Shown piece after piece: positions 48,683 through 57,932 of a DNA stretch of 64,000 nt (position 1 is the stretch's first letter; every line of letters starts with the position of its first letter). The notes beneath the pieces were generated by a model. It ran no database searches. It saw only the letters and a program-made list of their open reading frames with translations, and was not told the DNA's origin. A program made the translations under genes and the position numbers. Source of the stretch: Lentzea xinjiangensis (GTDB taxonomy: Bacteria > Actinomycetota > Actinomycetes > Mycobacteriales > Pseudonocardiaceae). The stretch spans positions 372,001 to 436,000 of the forward strand of contig NZ_FOFR01000002.1 of the NCBI RefSeq assembly GCF_900110955.1, written 5' to 3'.

Positions 48683-49153
48683 CTACGCCGTGCGGCGGTA
48701 GCGGACTTCTTCTAGCTCTGTGGTGCCTGCGGTCTCGGTTCGTGCGGCGCCGTCGGTGCGGAAGCCGAGGCGCTCGTAGAAGCGCCGGGCGCGGGTGTTC
48801 GACTCCAGGGCCCAGACGATCACGTCCCGCTGGCCGGCCAGGGCCGCCTGCATCAGGCCGAAGCCCAGGCCCGTTCCCCACGCCGAGGACAGCACGTAGA
48901 TCGCGTACAGCTCGAAGGCCGCGTCGTCGCGGGACGGGCCGGCGGAGGCGAAGCCCGTCACGGTGTCGTCGGCCAGGGCCACCCACACTCCGCCGGACGG
49001 GATGGCGCGTTCCCACATCGACGTGCGTGCTTCCACGGAGAGAGTGGACAGCACCGAGTCCGGGATCAGGCCGCGGTAGGCGGTCTGCCACGTTCGCACG
49101 TGCACGGAGGCAACTGCGGGTGCGTCGGAGACAACCGCGGGACGGATCGTCAT
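48683..49153 (-). CDS. GNAT N-acetyltransferase
   Basis: A 156-residue GNAT enzyme. TIRPAVVSDAPAVASVHVRT is the usual first strand and helix, WQTAYRGLIPDSVLSTLS is typical of a widespread GNAT subgroup, and LYAIYVLSSAWGTGLGFGLM holds the acetyl-CoA loop. ALESNTRARRFYERLGF is the conserved end. GGGGGATGAC precedes the ATG. The substrate is unknown. Confidence 0.92.
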   Translation of the reverse strand: MTIRPAVVSDAPAVASVHVRTWQTAYRGLIPDSVLSTLSVEARTSMWERAIPSGGVWVALADDTVTGFASAGPSRDDAAFELYAIYVLSSAWGTGLGFGLMQAALAGQRDVIVWALESNTRARRFYERLGFRTDGAARTETAGTTELEEVRYRRTA

Positions 49154-49181
49154 GTCATCCCCCAATGGCATGATCGGGTGC

Positions 49182-50123
49182 ATGCGCATCATCGTCGACG
49201 CGGATCCCGGCATCGATGACGCCCTTGCTTTGTACTACCTGCGAGCGCACGCCGACACCGAAATAGTCGCCATCGGCACGGTCCACGGCAACGTGCCGGT
49301 CGAGCAGGCCACGGCCAACGCGCTGAGGCTCGTGGAACGGCTGGGCCTCGGCGTTCCCGTCGCGATGGGGGCCGCCAGGCCGCTCGCGCAGCCGCTCATG
49401 ACCGCCGAGGACGTGCACGGGCAGGACGGGCTCGGCGGGTGCGCGGGGGACGAGCCGGCCACCACCTGCACGGGGCGGAGTGCGGCCGAGCAGCTCGCGG
49501 CCAGGGCGCGGGAGGAACCGGGCGAGCTGAGCCTGCTCGCCATCGGGCCGCTCACCAACGTCGCGCTGGCGTTGCAGATCGAGCCGCGGCTGCCGCGGCT
49601 GCTGGACAAGGTCGTGGTGATGGGTGGCGCGCTCACCGTGCCGGGCAACATCACCTCGTACGCCGAGGCCAACTTCTGGCACGACCCGGAGGCGGCGGAC
49701 CTCGTCCTGCAGGCGGGCTTCGAGGACCTCACGATCGTCGGGCTCGACGTCACGATGGCGAGCCACGTGCCCGGTGAGTGGCTGGAAGCGCTCCCCCTGG
49801 ACAGCTACCCGCGGAAGTTCCTGCGGTTCTACGCGGACTTCTACGAGAGCTTCCTGGGCAAGCCGGGGTTCGTGCCGCACGACCCGCTGGCCGCGGCGAT
49901 CATGCTCTACCCCGGTCTCGCCACGTACCGGGAGGACCGGTTCGCCATCGAGCTCACCGGGCGGTACACGCGGGGCGCGCTGGTGGCCGACCGGCGGTTC
50001 CTGGCGGAGGGGAGCCCGTTCGGGCGGGACATCGCGACCGAACGCACGAAGGCGAAGTACGCCGTCACCGCGCGGCACGACGTCTTCCTGGACCGACTGA
50101 GGCGCGCTGTGACACAACCATGA
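49182..50123 (+). CDS. Nucleoside hydrolase (IunH/RihA-type)
   Basis: A 313-residue N-ribohydrolase that splits nucleosides into base and ribose for salvage. The calcium site is RIIVDADPGIDDALALYY, followed by TVHGNVPVEQATANALRLVE and LSLLAIGPLTNVALALQI. VVMGGALTVPGNITSYAEAN and WHDPEAADLVL carry active-site residues, and FVPHDPLAAAIM has the late Asp ligand. ATG 49182 gives the standard N-terminus; ATG 49170 is also possible. Confidence 0.93.
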   Translation: MRIIVDADPGIDDALALYYLRAHADTEIVAIGTVHGNVPVEQATANALRLVERLGLGVPVAMGAARPLAQPLMTAEDVHGQDGLGGCAGDEPATTCTGRSAAEQLAARAREEPGELSLLAIGPLTNVALALQIEPRLPRLLDKVVVMGGALTVPGNITSYAEANFWHDPEAADLVLQAGFEDLTIVGLDVTMASHVPGEWLEALPLDSYPRKFLRFYADFYESFLGKPGFVPHDPLAAAIMLYPGLATYREDRFAIELTGRYTRGALVADRRFLAEGSPFGRDIATERTKAKYAVTARHDVFLDRLRRAVTQP

Positions 50124-50169
50124 CGATCCACCGACGTGATCCGGACAAAGAGCCGGGACCGTCGGGGGT

Positions 50170-51069
50170 ATGAACGTCCACTTGAAACGATGGCTCGCGG
50201 TGTCGGGGGCGGCCGTGGTCATCACGGCGGGCGTCGTGGCCGGGGGTTCGTACTGGCGGCTGGAGAGCAACCTCACGACCGTCGACCTCTCCGAGGAGAT
50301 CAGCCACCCCAGGCCTCCGTCGACGCCTGGCCGCCCCCTCAACGTCCTCCTGCTCGGCAAGGACGACGGGCGGTCGGACACCGCCATGGTCGTGCAGCTC
50401 AACGCCCGCGGCGACCAGGCCCGCGTGGTCAGCATCCCGCGCGACACGATGGTCCCCCGGCCGCGGTGCGGGGACGAGCCGGCCGCCGCCATCGCCATGT
50501 TCAACAGCGCCTTCTCCACGGGTGGTGCCGCGTGCGCGGTGGCGACGGTCGAGCAGATGAGCGGCATCCGGATCGACCACTTCGTGCAGATCGACTTCGC
50601 CGGGTTCCGCGACGTGGTCGACCGGCTCGGCGGCATCGCGATCACGCTGCCGGAGGCGATCGACGACGACCGCAGCGGGCTGCACGTGCCGGCGGGACCG
50701 ACGACGCTCGACGGAACGCAGGCGCTCGCTTTCGTCCGCACGCGGTACAGCATCGGCGACGGCAGCGACCTGAACCGCATCAAGAACCAGCAGCTCTTCC
50801 TGCGGGCGTTGAGCGAGAAATTCGCGAACGAGAACTGGCTCGCCAGTCCGCAGAAAACGCTGGCACTCGCCGACGTGTTGACCAGGTCGATCGTGACGGA
50901 CACCGGAATCGGGTCGATCGCGAAATTGGCGGACCTCGCGGGAAAGCTCACCGCGCTGACACCGGGCTCGATCACCTACGTGACGCTGCCGACCGAGGCC
51001 TACCCGCCCGATCCCAACCGGGTCCAGCCCAGGCAACCGGAGGCGGACGCCCTGTGGCGGGTGGGCTGA
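50170..51069 (+). CDS. LytR-CpsA-Psr (LCP) family protein
   Basis: Membrane-anchored phosphotransferase that attaches polyisoprenyl-linked glycans to peptidoglycan. The 299-residue protein has an N-terminal membrane helix (LAVSGAAVVITAGVVAGG) and an extracytoplasmic LCP domain. It shows NVLLLGKDDGRSDTAMVVQL, VSIPRDTMVPRPRCG, FVQIDFAGFRDVVDRLGGI and LAFVRTRYSIGDGSDLNRIK. Arginines in PRDT and VRTR fit the pyrophosphate-binding residues of the family; the later RxxRQ motif reads RIKNQ here. A cysteine pair (CGDEP, AACAV) may form a disulphide. No LytR_C domain follows. Confidence 0.92.
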   Translation: MNVHLKRWLAVSGAAVVITAGVVAGGSYWRLESNLTTVDLSEEISHPRPPSTPGRPLNVLLLGKDDGRSDTAMVVQLNARGDQARVVSIPRDTMVPRPRCGDEPAAAIAMFNSAFSTGGAACAVATVEQMSGIRIDHFVQIDFAGFRDVVDRLGGIAITLPEAIDDDRSGLHVPAGPTTLDGTQALAFVRTRYSIGDGSDLNRIKNQQLFLRALSEKFANENWLASPQKTLALADVLTRSIVTDTGIGSIAKLADLAGKLTALTPGSITYVTLPTEAYPPDPNRVQPRQPEADALWRVG

Positions 51070-51106
51070 CCTAGCAGGCGGCGCCCTGCCACTCGCTCGG
51101 CCCTGG

Positions 51107-51144
51107 CCACGGCTGAGGAGACCCCCAGCGCTCCTCAGCCGTGG
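51107..51144 (+). terminator. Terminator after the LCP gene
   Basis: CCACGGCTGAGGAG (51107-51120) pairs exactly with CTCCTCAGCCGTGG (51131-51144), loop ACCCCCAGCG. Confidence 0.85.
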
Positions 51145-51321
51145 AAGTGCTTCCCCCGTTGGTCGCTACCACTGCGCACGGTCTCCCGTCTTCGTGAAGG
51201 ACTTGGGGTCGAGGCTGTCGGACCATCTCGTTAGGGTGGGGTTCGGACGACCTGTCCGGCGCGTGCGCCGCAGCTCAGACGGGTGGTCCACGTTTTCCGG
51301 TCCGGACGAGGTGGAGGCCGC

Positions 51322-54300
51322 TTGGGACCCCGTGGCGTCTTCGCGGAGCGCTTCGCGCTGCTCTACGCGGAGGCAGGTGACCCGCCCCTGAAGCGGGTCA
51401 CGGAGTCGGTCACTCGTGCCCGCCGGACGGACGAGCAGGGCAGACCCGTGCGCGTGCCGGCGCAGCGGGTGAGCGACTGGCGCCGCGGCCGCAACGTGCC
51501 CGCGCGGTTCAGCGGGCTGAGCGCGGTGCTGGAGATCCTCGTCGGCGAAGCCAGGAAGAGGAAGCCCCAGGCCGCGGTCGACGGCCTTTACGACCTCCAG
51601 GCGTGGCGCGCCCTCTGGGAAGAGGCGCTCGCCAGTCCCGTCACCGATTCCGGGACACCGGTCCAGGACGACGGCACGGTTTGCCCGTACATGGGGCTGA
51701 GCGCTTTCGGGCCGCAGGACGCCAATTGGTTCTTCGGCCGGGAAAGGGCCACGAAAGCGCTTCTCGACCGGCTGCGGGAAAACGGGATCACCGTGCTCGT
51801 CGGCGCTTCGGGGGCCGGCAAGTCGAGTTTGGTGAAAGCGGGGGTGCTGCCCAGGCTGAGCAAGGAGGCCGTGGTCTTCTCGCCCGGCACCGATCCGTTG
51901 AAGGAGCTCTCGCTGCGGGTGCCGGAGCTGGCGCAGGCGCTGGAGGCGGCGGCCGGCTCGGAGGTGGTGGTCGACCTCGCCCACGAGGTGCGGGTCGCCG
52001 TCGGCGACCGGGTGGTGGTCGTCGACCAGTTCGAGGAGGCGTTCACGCTCGGCGGCGACGAGGACCGGCTGCGGGTCTTCGTGCAGGCCCTGCACGCCGC
52101 GGCGGGCACGACAGCGGTCGTGCTCGGCGTGCGGGCCGACTTCTACGCGCGCTGCCTCGACTTCCCCGAGCTCGCCGAGGCGCTGCAGAACCGGCAGATG
52201 GTGCTCGGCGCGATGTCGGCGGCCGAGGTGCGCGACGCCGTGGCGAACCCGGCCAGGGCGGCGGGCCTCCAGCTCGAACCGGGCCTCGTCGACCTCATGC
52301 TGCGCGATCTGGGCGCGCACAACCGCCGCGGCAAGGACGCCTACGACGCGGGCGCGTTGCCGCTGCTCAGCCACGCCCTGCTGGTCACGTGGCAACGCCG
52401 GCAGGCGGGCCGGCTCACGATCGCGGGCTACCGGGCGGCCGGCGGCATCCAGGGCGCCGTCGCCACGACCGCCGAACGGGCCTGGTCCGACCTGGACGAG
52501 CCCGCGAGGGCGGCCGCGAAGCAACTGCTCCTGCGCCTCGTCCGGGTCGGCGACGACACGCAGGACACCCGCCGCAGGTCGAGCCGCCACAGCCTGCTCG
52601 AGCTCAGCACGAACCTGCCCGCCACCGAACGCGCGCTCGAGGTGCTCACCAGCGCCCGGCTGATCACGGCGGACGCGGGCAGCGTCGAGATCACGCACGA
52701 GGCGTTGCTGCACGCCTGGCCCCGGCTGCGGAGCTGGATCGACGAGGACCGCGCGGGCAACCTGGCCCGGCAGCGGCTGGAGGAGGACGCGGCGACGTGG
52801 GCCGCGAGCGAGCGCGACTCGTCGTTGCTCTACCGCGGCGCACGGCTGGAGGGCGCGCGGCAGCAGCAGGTCACCTCGCTCGCGAAGGACTTCATCAACG
52901 CCTCGGAGCGCCAGCACCGCAAGAGCGTCTGGCTGCGCCGCAGCGCGGTCTCCCTGGTGGTGATCTTCGCGTTGATCGCCGCGACCGCCGCGGTGATCGC
53001 GGTGCGGCAGCGCGACGACGCGGTGTTCCGCCAGGTCGTGGCCGAGGCGGACCGGCTGGCCGACACCGACCCGTCGGTGGCCGCGCGGCTGCTGCTGGCC
53101 GCCCACCGCATGCGGGCCGACGACCTCGACGTGAAGTCCCGGCTGCTCGCCATTCAGCAGACGCCGTTGGCCGTACCGCTGAACGGGCACACCGGCGCGG
53201 TGTACCTGACGTCGTTCACCAAGGACGGCACAGTCCTCGCGACCGCGAGCTACGACCGCACAGCGCGCCTGTGGGACGTGCGCGACCGCTCGAACCCCCG
53301 GCCGCTCGCGGTGCTCACCGGCCACGCCGGCTGGCTCAGCTCGGCGGTGTTCTCGCCCGACGACAGGCTGCTCGCCACCACCGGCGAGGACAGGACGATC
53401 CGCCTGTGGGACGTCACCGACCGCGCGAACCCCCGGCACCTCAAGACCGTCGAGACCGGCAACGGCACGAGCTACCTGCTGGAGTTCAGCCCCGACGGCA
53501 GGACCCTCGCCGCGGCGAACGAGGACAAGACCGCACGGCTGTGGGACGTGAGCGATCCCGCGAACCCCGCGCCGGTCGGCGCACCACTGAGCGGCGCCGG
53601 CGCGGCGGTGCGCACGCTCGCCTTCGCGCCGGACGGCAAGACGCTCGCCACGGCGGGCGACGACCGGGTCATCCGGCTCTGGGACGTCGCCGCCAGGACC
53701 ACGATCGGCAAGCCGATGACCGGCCACACCGACGGCCTGCACTCGGTGGCGTTCAGCCCGGACGGCAAGCTCCTCGCGTCCGGGAGCGACGACACCACCG
53801 TGCGGTTGTGGAACCCCGCGACGCAGGAACCGGTCGACGACGCGCTCATCGGCCACACCGGCGGGGTGTGGTCGGTGAAGTTCAGCCCCGACGGCCGGAT
53901 GCTCGCCTCCGGCGCGGGCGACGGGACGGCGCGGTTGTGGAACCTCAGCGATCCGGCCGCCGTGAGCCAGATCGGCAAGCCGCTCGCGGCGCCCAGCGGC
54001 GGCGTGTTCGCCGTCGGCTTCACCCCGGACGGCCGCGCGCTGGCGACCGGCGCGGGCGAGAACTCGGTGCGGCTGTGGTCCTTGCCGCAGAACATGGTGC
54101 CGATCAGCCCGACGAACGTGGGCGCGCCGGCGGTCAGCGCGGACGGCAAGCTGCTCGTGACGGGGTACGGCGACCGGACCGCGCGGATCTGGGACTTCGC
54201 GGGCATCGGGGCGCTCCAGCCCCTCGGCACGGTGGTGATCGGTCCCGAGCAGACCTACTCGAGGCCCAGGCTCCGGCCCGACGGCGCGGTCCTCGCCACC

Positions 54301-55131
54301 ATCACCGCGGACAAGACGTTGCGGTTGTGGGACACCAGCGACCCCGCCCGCGTCACGCCGCTGGGGCAGCCGATCGTGCTCGGCACGCGGTTCGCCTCCC
54401 CGGTCGGGTTCTCCCCCGACGGCAGGACGCTGGTCACCGGGGACGACGACAAGTCGGTGCGGTTGTGGGACGTCACCGACCCCGCGCGGCCCGTCCCGCT
54501 CGGCGCTCCGCTGACCGGCCACGACGGCTACGTCAACGACGTGGCGTTCAGCCCGGACGGCAGGACACTGGTCACCGTGAGCAGCGACCGCACGTTCCGG
54601 CTGTGGGACCTGGCCGACCGCGCCAAGCCGCGGTTGCTCGGCACGCCGATGACGGACCACCGGGAGCCCGTGCAGCGCGCCGTCTTCACACCGGACGGGA
54701 AGACGCTGATCACCGGCGGCACCGACAAGGCCATCCGCCTCTTCGACGTGCGCGACCGGGAGCGGCCGGTGCCGCTGAGCGTGCTCACCGGACACACCCA
54801 GCAGGTCTACTCCCTGTCGGTGGCGCCGGACGGCAGAACGCTCGCGAGCGGCAGCGCCGACAAGACGTTCCGCCTGTGGGACATCGGCGATCCCGCCGAG
54901 GCCGCCCCGCTGAGCCAGCAGATGACCCTAGCCTCCGGCGCCGAGCCGAGCGTCCACTTCGGATCGGACAGCCGGGTGCTCCTGACCGCGGCGGCCGACG
55001 GCGTGCTGCGCCTGTGGGACCTCGACGTCGCGCACGAAGCCGAGCGCATCTGCGCCACCACGAGAGGAGCGCTCACCGAGGAGCTGTGGCGCACCCGCCT
55101 GCCCCAGGTCGAGTTCGAGGACCCTTGCTGA
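51322..55131 (+). CDS. HTH-nSTAND1 NTPase with membrane helix and 14 WD40 repeats
   Basis: About 1,269 residues. The N-terminus (PRGVFAERFALLYAEAGDPP, RVPAQRVSDWRRGRNVPARF) forms a helix-turn-helix-like domain. A STAND-type NTPase follows: CPYMGLSAFGPQDANWFFGR, Walker A GASGAGKS (161-168) and Walker B VVVVDQFEE (Asp about 235). After a winged-helix/helical part, a membrane helix lies at about 545-562. The C-terminal half (about 615-1245) has 14 WD40 units of the VAFSPDGRTLATxSxDxTxRLWD kind, enough for two seven-bladed propellers. Such proteins are signal hubs of actinomycetes, some linked to defence or kinase networks. I take TTG 51322, behind GGAGG, as start; GTG 51283 is open too. Confidence 0.92.
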   Translation: MGPRGVFAERFALLYAEAGDPPLKRVTESVTRARRTDEQGRPVRVPAQRVSDWRRGRNVPARFSGLSAVLEILVGEARKRKPQAAVDGLYDLQAWRALWEEALASPVTDSGTPVQDDGTVCPYMGLSAFGPQDANWFFGRERATKALLDRLRENGITVLVGASGAGKSSLVKAGVLPRLSKEAVVFSPGTDPLKELSLRVPELAQALEAAAGSEVVVDLAHEVRVAVGDRVVVVDQFEEAFTLGGDEDRLRVFVQALHAAAGTTAVVLGVRADFYARCLDFPELAEALQNRQMVLGAMSAAEVRDAVANPARAAGLQLEPGLVDLMLRDLGAHNRRGKDAYDAGALPLLSHALLVTWQRRQAGRLTIAGYRAAGGIQGAVATTAERAWSDLDEPARAAAKQLLLRLVRVGDDTQDTRRRSSRHSLLELSTNLPATERALEVLTSARLITADAGSVEITHEALLHAWPRLRSWIDEDRAGNLARQRLEEDAATWAASERDSSLLYRGARLEGARQQQVTSLAKDFINASERQHRKSVWLRRSAVSLVVIFALIAATAAVIAVRQRDDAVFRQVVAEADRLADTDPSVAARLLLAAHRMRADDLDVKSRLLAIQQTPLAVPLNGHTGAVYLTSFTKDGTVLATASYDRTARLWDVRDRSNPRPLAVLTGHAGWLSSAVFSPDDRLLATTGEDRTIRLWDVTDRANPRHLKTVETGNGTSYLLEFSPDGRTLAAANEDKTARLWDVSDPANPAPVGAPLSGAGAAVRTLAFAPDGKTLATAGDDRVIRLWDVAARTTIGKPMTGHTDGLHSVAFSPDGKLLASGSDDTTVRLWNPATQEPVDDALIGHTGGVWSVKFSPDGRMLASGAGDGTARLWNLSDPAAVSQIGKPLAAPSGGVFAVGFTPDGRALATGAGENSVRLWSLPQNMVPISPTNVGAPAVSADGKLLVTGYGDRTARIWDFAGIGALQPLGTVVIGPEQTYSRPRLRPDGAVLATITADKTLRLWDTSDPARVTPLGQPIVLGTRFASPVGFSPDGRTLVTGDDDKSVRLWDVTDPARPVPLGAPLTGHDGYVNDVAFSPDGRTLVTVSSDRTFRLWDLADRAKPRLLGTPMTDHREPVQRAVFTPDGKTLITGGTDKAIRLFDVRDRERPVPLSVLTGHTQQVYSLSVAPDGRTLASGSADKTFRLWDIGDPAEAAPLSQQMTLASGAEPSVHFGSDSRVLLTAAADGVLRLWDLDVAHEAERICATTRGALTEELWRTRLPQVEFEDPC

Positions 55132-55186
55132 CGGGTGCGGGCAATCAGGCCTCGAAGCTCGCGCACCATCGGTTACTGTCCGCGCC

Positions 55187-55684
55187 ATGCGTCTTCTTGC
55201 TCGGGTCGGCAGCTTGCGCGCGGTCGTCGCGGTGACCGTCGGGTTCATCGCTCTCAACATGCTCATCGTGGTGTTCGGCAACATCACCGATTACGGCACG
55301 AACGAGGCGTTCGTGCGGCACGTCCTCGCCATGGACACCACGTTCGGCGAAGGTCTGAAGTGGCGGGCGATCACCAGTCCCGCGGTCGTCACGCTCGTCT
55401 ACGTCCTGATCATCGCGTGGGAGGCGGTCTCCGCGGTTCTGCTGACCGCGGGCACCATCGCCTACCTGCGCGGCCGGGAGGACAGCGCGCGCAGCCTCGC
55501 GTCCGCCGGTCTGCTGATGGTCGTGGCGCTGTTCCTCGGCGGGTTCATGACGATCGGCGGCGAGTGGTTCGCGATGTGGCAGTCGCAGGACTGGAACGGC
55601 ATCCCGGCCGCGCTGCGCATGGTGACCGTCGCGGGCTTCGCGCTGGTCCTCGTGCACCTCACCCCGCGCCGGGCCACCGCGTAG
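55187..55684 (+). CDS. DUF2165 family membrane protein
   Basis: A 165-residue protein with four membrane helices (about 10-32, 64-90, 100-120 and 135-155). VGFIALNMLIVVFGNITDYG, NEAFVRHVLAMDTTF and the ending of GGEWFAMWQSQDWNGIPAAL are typical of DUF2165. Function is unknown. It follows the nSTAND-WD40 gene by 55 bp on the same strand and overlaps the convergent GGDEF/EAL gene by 26 bp. Confidence 0.9.
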   Translation: MRLLARVGSLRAVVAVTVGFIALNMLIVVFGNITDYGTNEAFVRHVLAMDTTFGEGLKWRAITSPAVVTLVYVLIIAWEAVSAVLLTAGTIAYLRGREDSARSLASAGLLMVVALFLGGFMTIGGEWFAMWQSQDWNGIPAALRMVTVAGFALVLVHLTPRRATA

Positions 55685-57704
55685 CCGGCCGCTCGCAGAA
55701 CACCGGCCCGACGCCCGCGTCGGCGCCCAGCTCCTTCCACCAGTCACGTTGCTCAGCGTCCTCGATCGCGTCGACCACCACGAGCCCACCGGCCTCGTGC
55801 ACGAACCCGATGAGGTCGCTGAGCACGTGCGAGACCAGCTCGTCCGGCTCGCGGGACCGCCCCTGCACCCGCACGGCCCGCACGCCGAGCGACCGCACCA
55901 GCTCGATCTCCGCCGTCGAGCCGCTGAAGTCGCGGGCGCCGATGTGGATGCCCATCTCGGAGATGAGCTGGAGGTTGTCGGCGGCCTCGCCGTCCTCGGA
56001 CGCGAGCACGTGCATCGGGAAGCCCAGCAGCAACCGCTCCGCCCTCAGCCCGGTGTCCGCGAGCACCCTCCGCACGTCGCGCACGAGGTCCGGGCTGTTC
56101 GCGAGGCTCGCGGTCAGGCACACCGCGAGCAGCTCGTCGTGGCCGGTGGCGGCCTCCGCGGCCCGGTGCAGCATCCACTCGCCGAGCGGCAGCATCAGCC
56201 CGGTGTTCTCGGCCATCGACACGCACTTCCCGTGCGGGATCAGCCCGGCGTCCCGGTGCCGCCAGCTCAGCTCGGCCTCGACGCACACGCGCGCCGACCC
56301 GTCCAGCCTCATGACCGGGGCGAACACGACCTCGATGTCGCCGCTCTCCCACGCGCCGGGCATGACGGCGGCGAGCGCCAGGTCCTCCCGCTCCCGCTTG
56401 TCCTGCGTGGCGTCGTGCAGCCCCCACTGCCGGCGGCCGGTCCGCTTGGCCCGCCGCAACGTCATGTCCGACGTCCTGAGCACCTCGGCCGGGTGGTCGC
56501 CGGGGTGCAACCTCGGCAGCACGCCGATCGTCGCCGACACGGCCACGCCGTGGTCGCCGAAGTAGACCGGCTCGGCCAGTTCGTGCTCGATCGCCCTGAT
56601 CGTCGTGCCGACGTCCGGGGTGTCCGGCCCGTTCTCGACCAGCACGGCGAACTCGTCGCCCTCCAGCCGCGCGACCATCGCCTTCTCGCGGGAGAACACC
56701 GACGAGAGCCGTTCCGCGACCAGCCGGAGGACTCCGTCGCCGACCTCCCGCCCGAGGCCGTCGGTGATCACCGCGAACGCGTCCAGGTCGAGGTGGTAGA
56801 GGGTCACGCCGTGCTCGACATCGCTGTGCAGCAACGACTCCAGCCGCGTGGTGAGGTACTGCCGGTTCGGCAGCCCGGTTAACGCGTCGTGCAGCGACTG
56901 GTACTGCAACCGCCCGCCGAGCAGGGTGAGCTGGCTGTCGTCCTCGATCAGCACGACGTGTCGCAGGGGTTTGTCGTCGGCGTCCTTCTGCACGGTGGCG
57001 GCGAGCAGGACGCGGAAGTGCTCGCCGTCGCGGTCGATCAGCCTGGGCCGTTCCTCGACCCTGCGCAGCCGCCCGTGGCACAGGCTCGCCAGCGCGTCCT
57101 CGATGAGCGGTAAGTCGGCCGGCGCGATCAGGTCGCCGAGCGTCATGCCCGCCACGTCGTCTCTGCGCAGGATCGTGCACAACGCCTCGTTGGCCCGCTC
57201 CAGCTCACCGTCGAGGCTCACCATCGCGATCCCGGTCGACGAGTGCGCGAAGACGTCCTCGAACCGCTCCTCGCTGGCCTGGAGGTCGAGCTGCACGGCC
57301 CGGTTCGCGAGGAACAGCGCCTGGCTGACGCTCTGCTGCTGCTCCAGCACGAACGCCTGGATGGCCCCGGTGTACGCCGCCGACAGCGCCCCGATGACCA
57401 GGGCGGCCCGCTCCGCGTCGGCCCCTTCCGCGGCGACGAAGCGCGCCAGCACGGCAACGGACCTGATCAGGCTCTCCGCGCCGACGCAGTGCATCTCCAC
57501 CAGCCGCCGGCCGGCCTTGCCCGCCGTGGCCGGGTCCCCGGCCACCGCCTCGGCCACGACGTTCAGCAGCTCGCGCAGCTCCTCGGTCAGCTTCGCGGCC
57601 GAGAACGGGATGCACGCGGTGCCGCTGACCTGGACCGCCCAGTCGTGCGCCAGTTCGTCACGTCTCCGAGAACGCGACGATCCCGCGTCGTCCTGGCTCG
57701 GCAC
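55659..57704 (-). CDS. PAS-GGDEF-EAL protein with degenerate EAL domain
   Basis: About 681 residues. An N-terminal helical domain (about 1-165) precedes a PAS domain (ERFEDVFAHSSTGIAMVSLD, PRLIDRDGEHFRVLL). The GGDEF domain has LHDALTGLPNRQYLTTRLES, LYHLDLDAFAVITDGLG and ARLEGDEFAVLVE (EGDEF variant). In the EAL domain the first motif is EAELSW, but VNLSA has become VCLTA. The conserved ELTE-type glutamate is lost (LLLGFPMHVL), DDFGTG is RDFSGS and KIDRSF is RVQGRS. It probably cannot hydrolyse c-di-GMP and may bind it or act as a scaffold. GTG 57704 follows AGGTGGA; GTG 57713 is possible. Confidence 0.88.
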   Translation of the reverse strand: MPSQDDAGSSRSRRRDELAHDWAVQVSGTACIPFSAAKLTEELRELLNVVAEAVAGDPATAGKAGRRLVEMHCVGAESLIRSVAVLARFVAAEGADAERAALVIGALSAAYTGAIQAFVLEQQQSVSQALFLANRAVQLDLQASEERFEDVFAHSSTGIAMVSLDGELERANEALCTILRRDDVAGMTLGDLIAPADLPLIEDALASLCHGRLRRVEERPRLIDRDGEHFRVLLAATVQKDADDKPLRHVVLIEDDSQLTLLGGRLQYQSLHDALTGLPNRQYLTTRLESLLHSDVEHGVTLYHLDLDAFAVITDGLGREVGDGVLRLVAERLSSVFSREKAMVARLEGDEFAVLVENGPDTPDVGTTIRAIEHELAEPVYFGDHGVAVSATIGVLPRLHPGDHPAEVLRTSDMTLRRAKRTGRRQWGLHDATQDKREREDLALAAVMPGAWESGDIEVVFAPVMRLDGSARVCVEAELSWRHRDAGLIPHGKCVSMAENTGLMLPLGEWMLHRAAEAATGHDELLAVCLTASLANSPDLVRDVRRVLADTGLRAERLLLGFPMHVLASEDGEAADNLQLISEMGIHIGARDFSGSTAEIELVRSLGVRAVRVQGRSREPDELVSHVLSDLIGFVHEAGGLVVVDAIEDAEQRDWWKELGADAGVGPVFCERPATRWPGAG

Positions 57705-57932
57705 TCGATCCACCTGACCTGCTCGGCGAGCAACGGTCCGGAAGCCTACCGGCGGCAACCCGGACCGTCCCGATGCGCGACGACGTTCGCCCCATCGGGG
57801 GTATCCGGTTCTCGCAGCGTCACCGGCCCTGCTCGCTCGATCGGAGCAATTTCCTCGTGGAAGAACGCAGGGCGGGGTCACTCTTCTGGAGCACAGCACC
57901 GCTCCGCCGCCCGGAGTGGGCGAGCCGGCCGC
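57705..57932. promoter_or_regulatory. Upstream region of the GGDEF/EAL gene
   Basis: A 9-bp dyad ACGGTCCGG (57733-57741) / CCGGACCGT (57760-57768) lies close upstream of the GGDEF/EAL start, and CCCCATCGGGGG at 57790-57801 follows. The latter shares CCCCATCGGGG with the iniB upstream region (61580-61590). No gene is seen in the gap; on its right side the IniR-like gene ends. Confidence 0.4.

Noticed and set aside
51166-54795. 1,209-codon open frame on the minus strand
   Set aside because: It is the antisense of the nSTAND-WD40 gene. Its translation is Arg/Gly/Ala/Pro-rich without any domain, as expected from high-GC codon bias.
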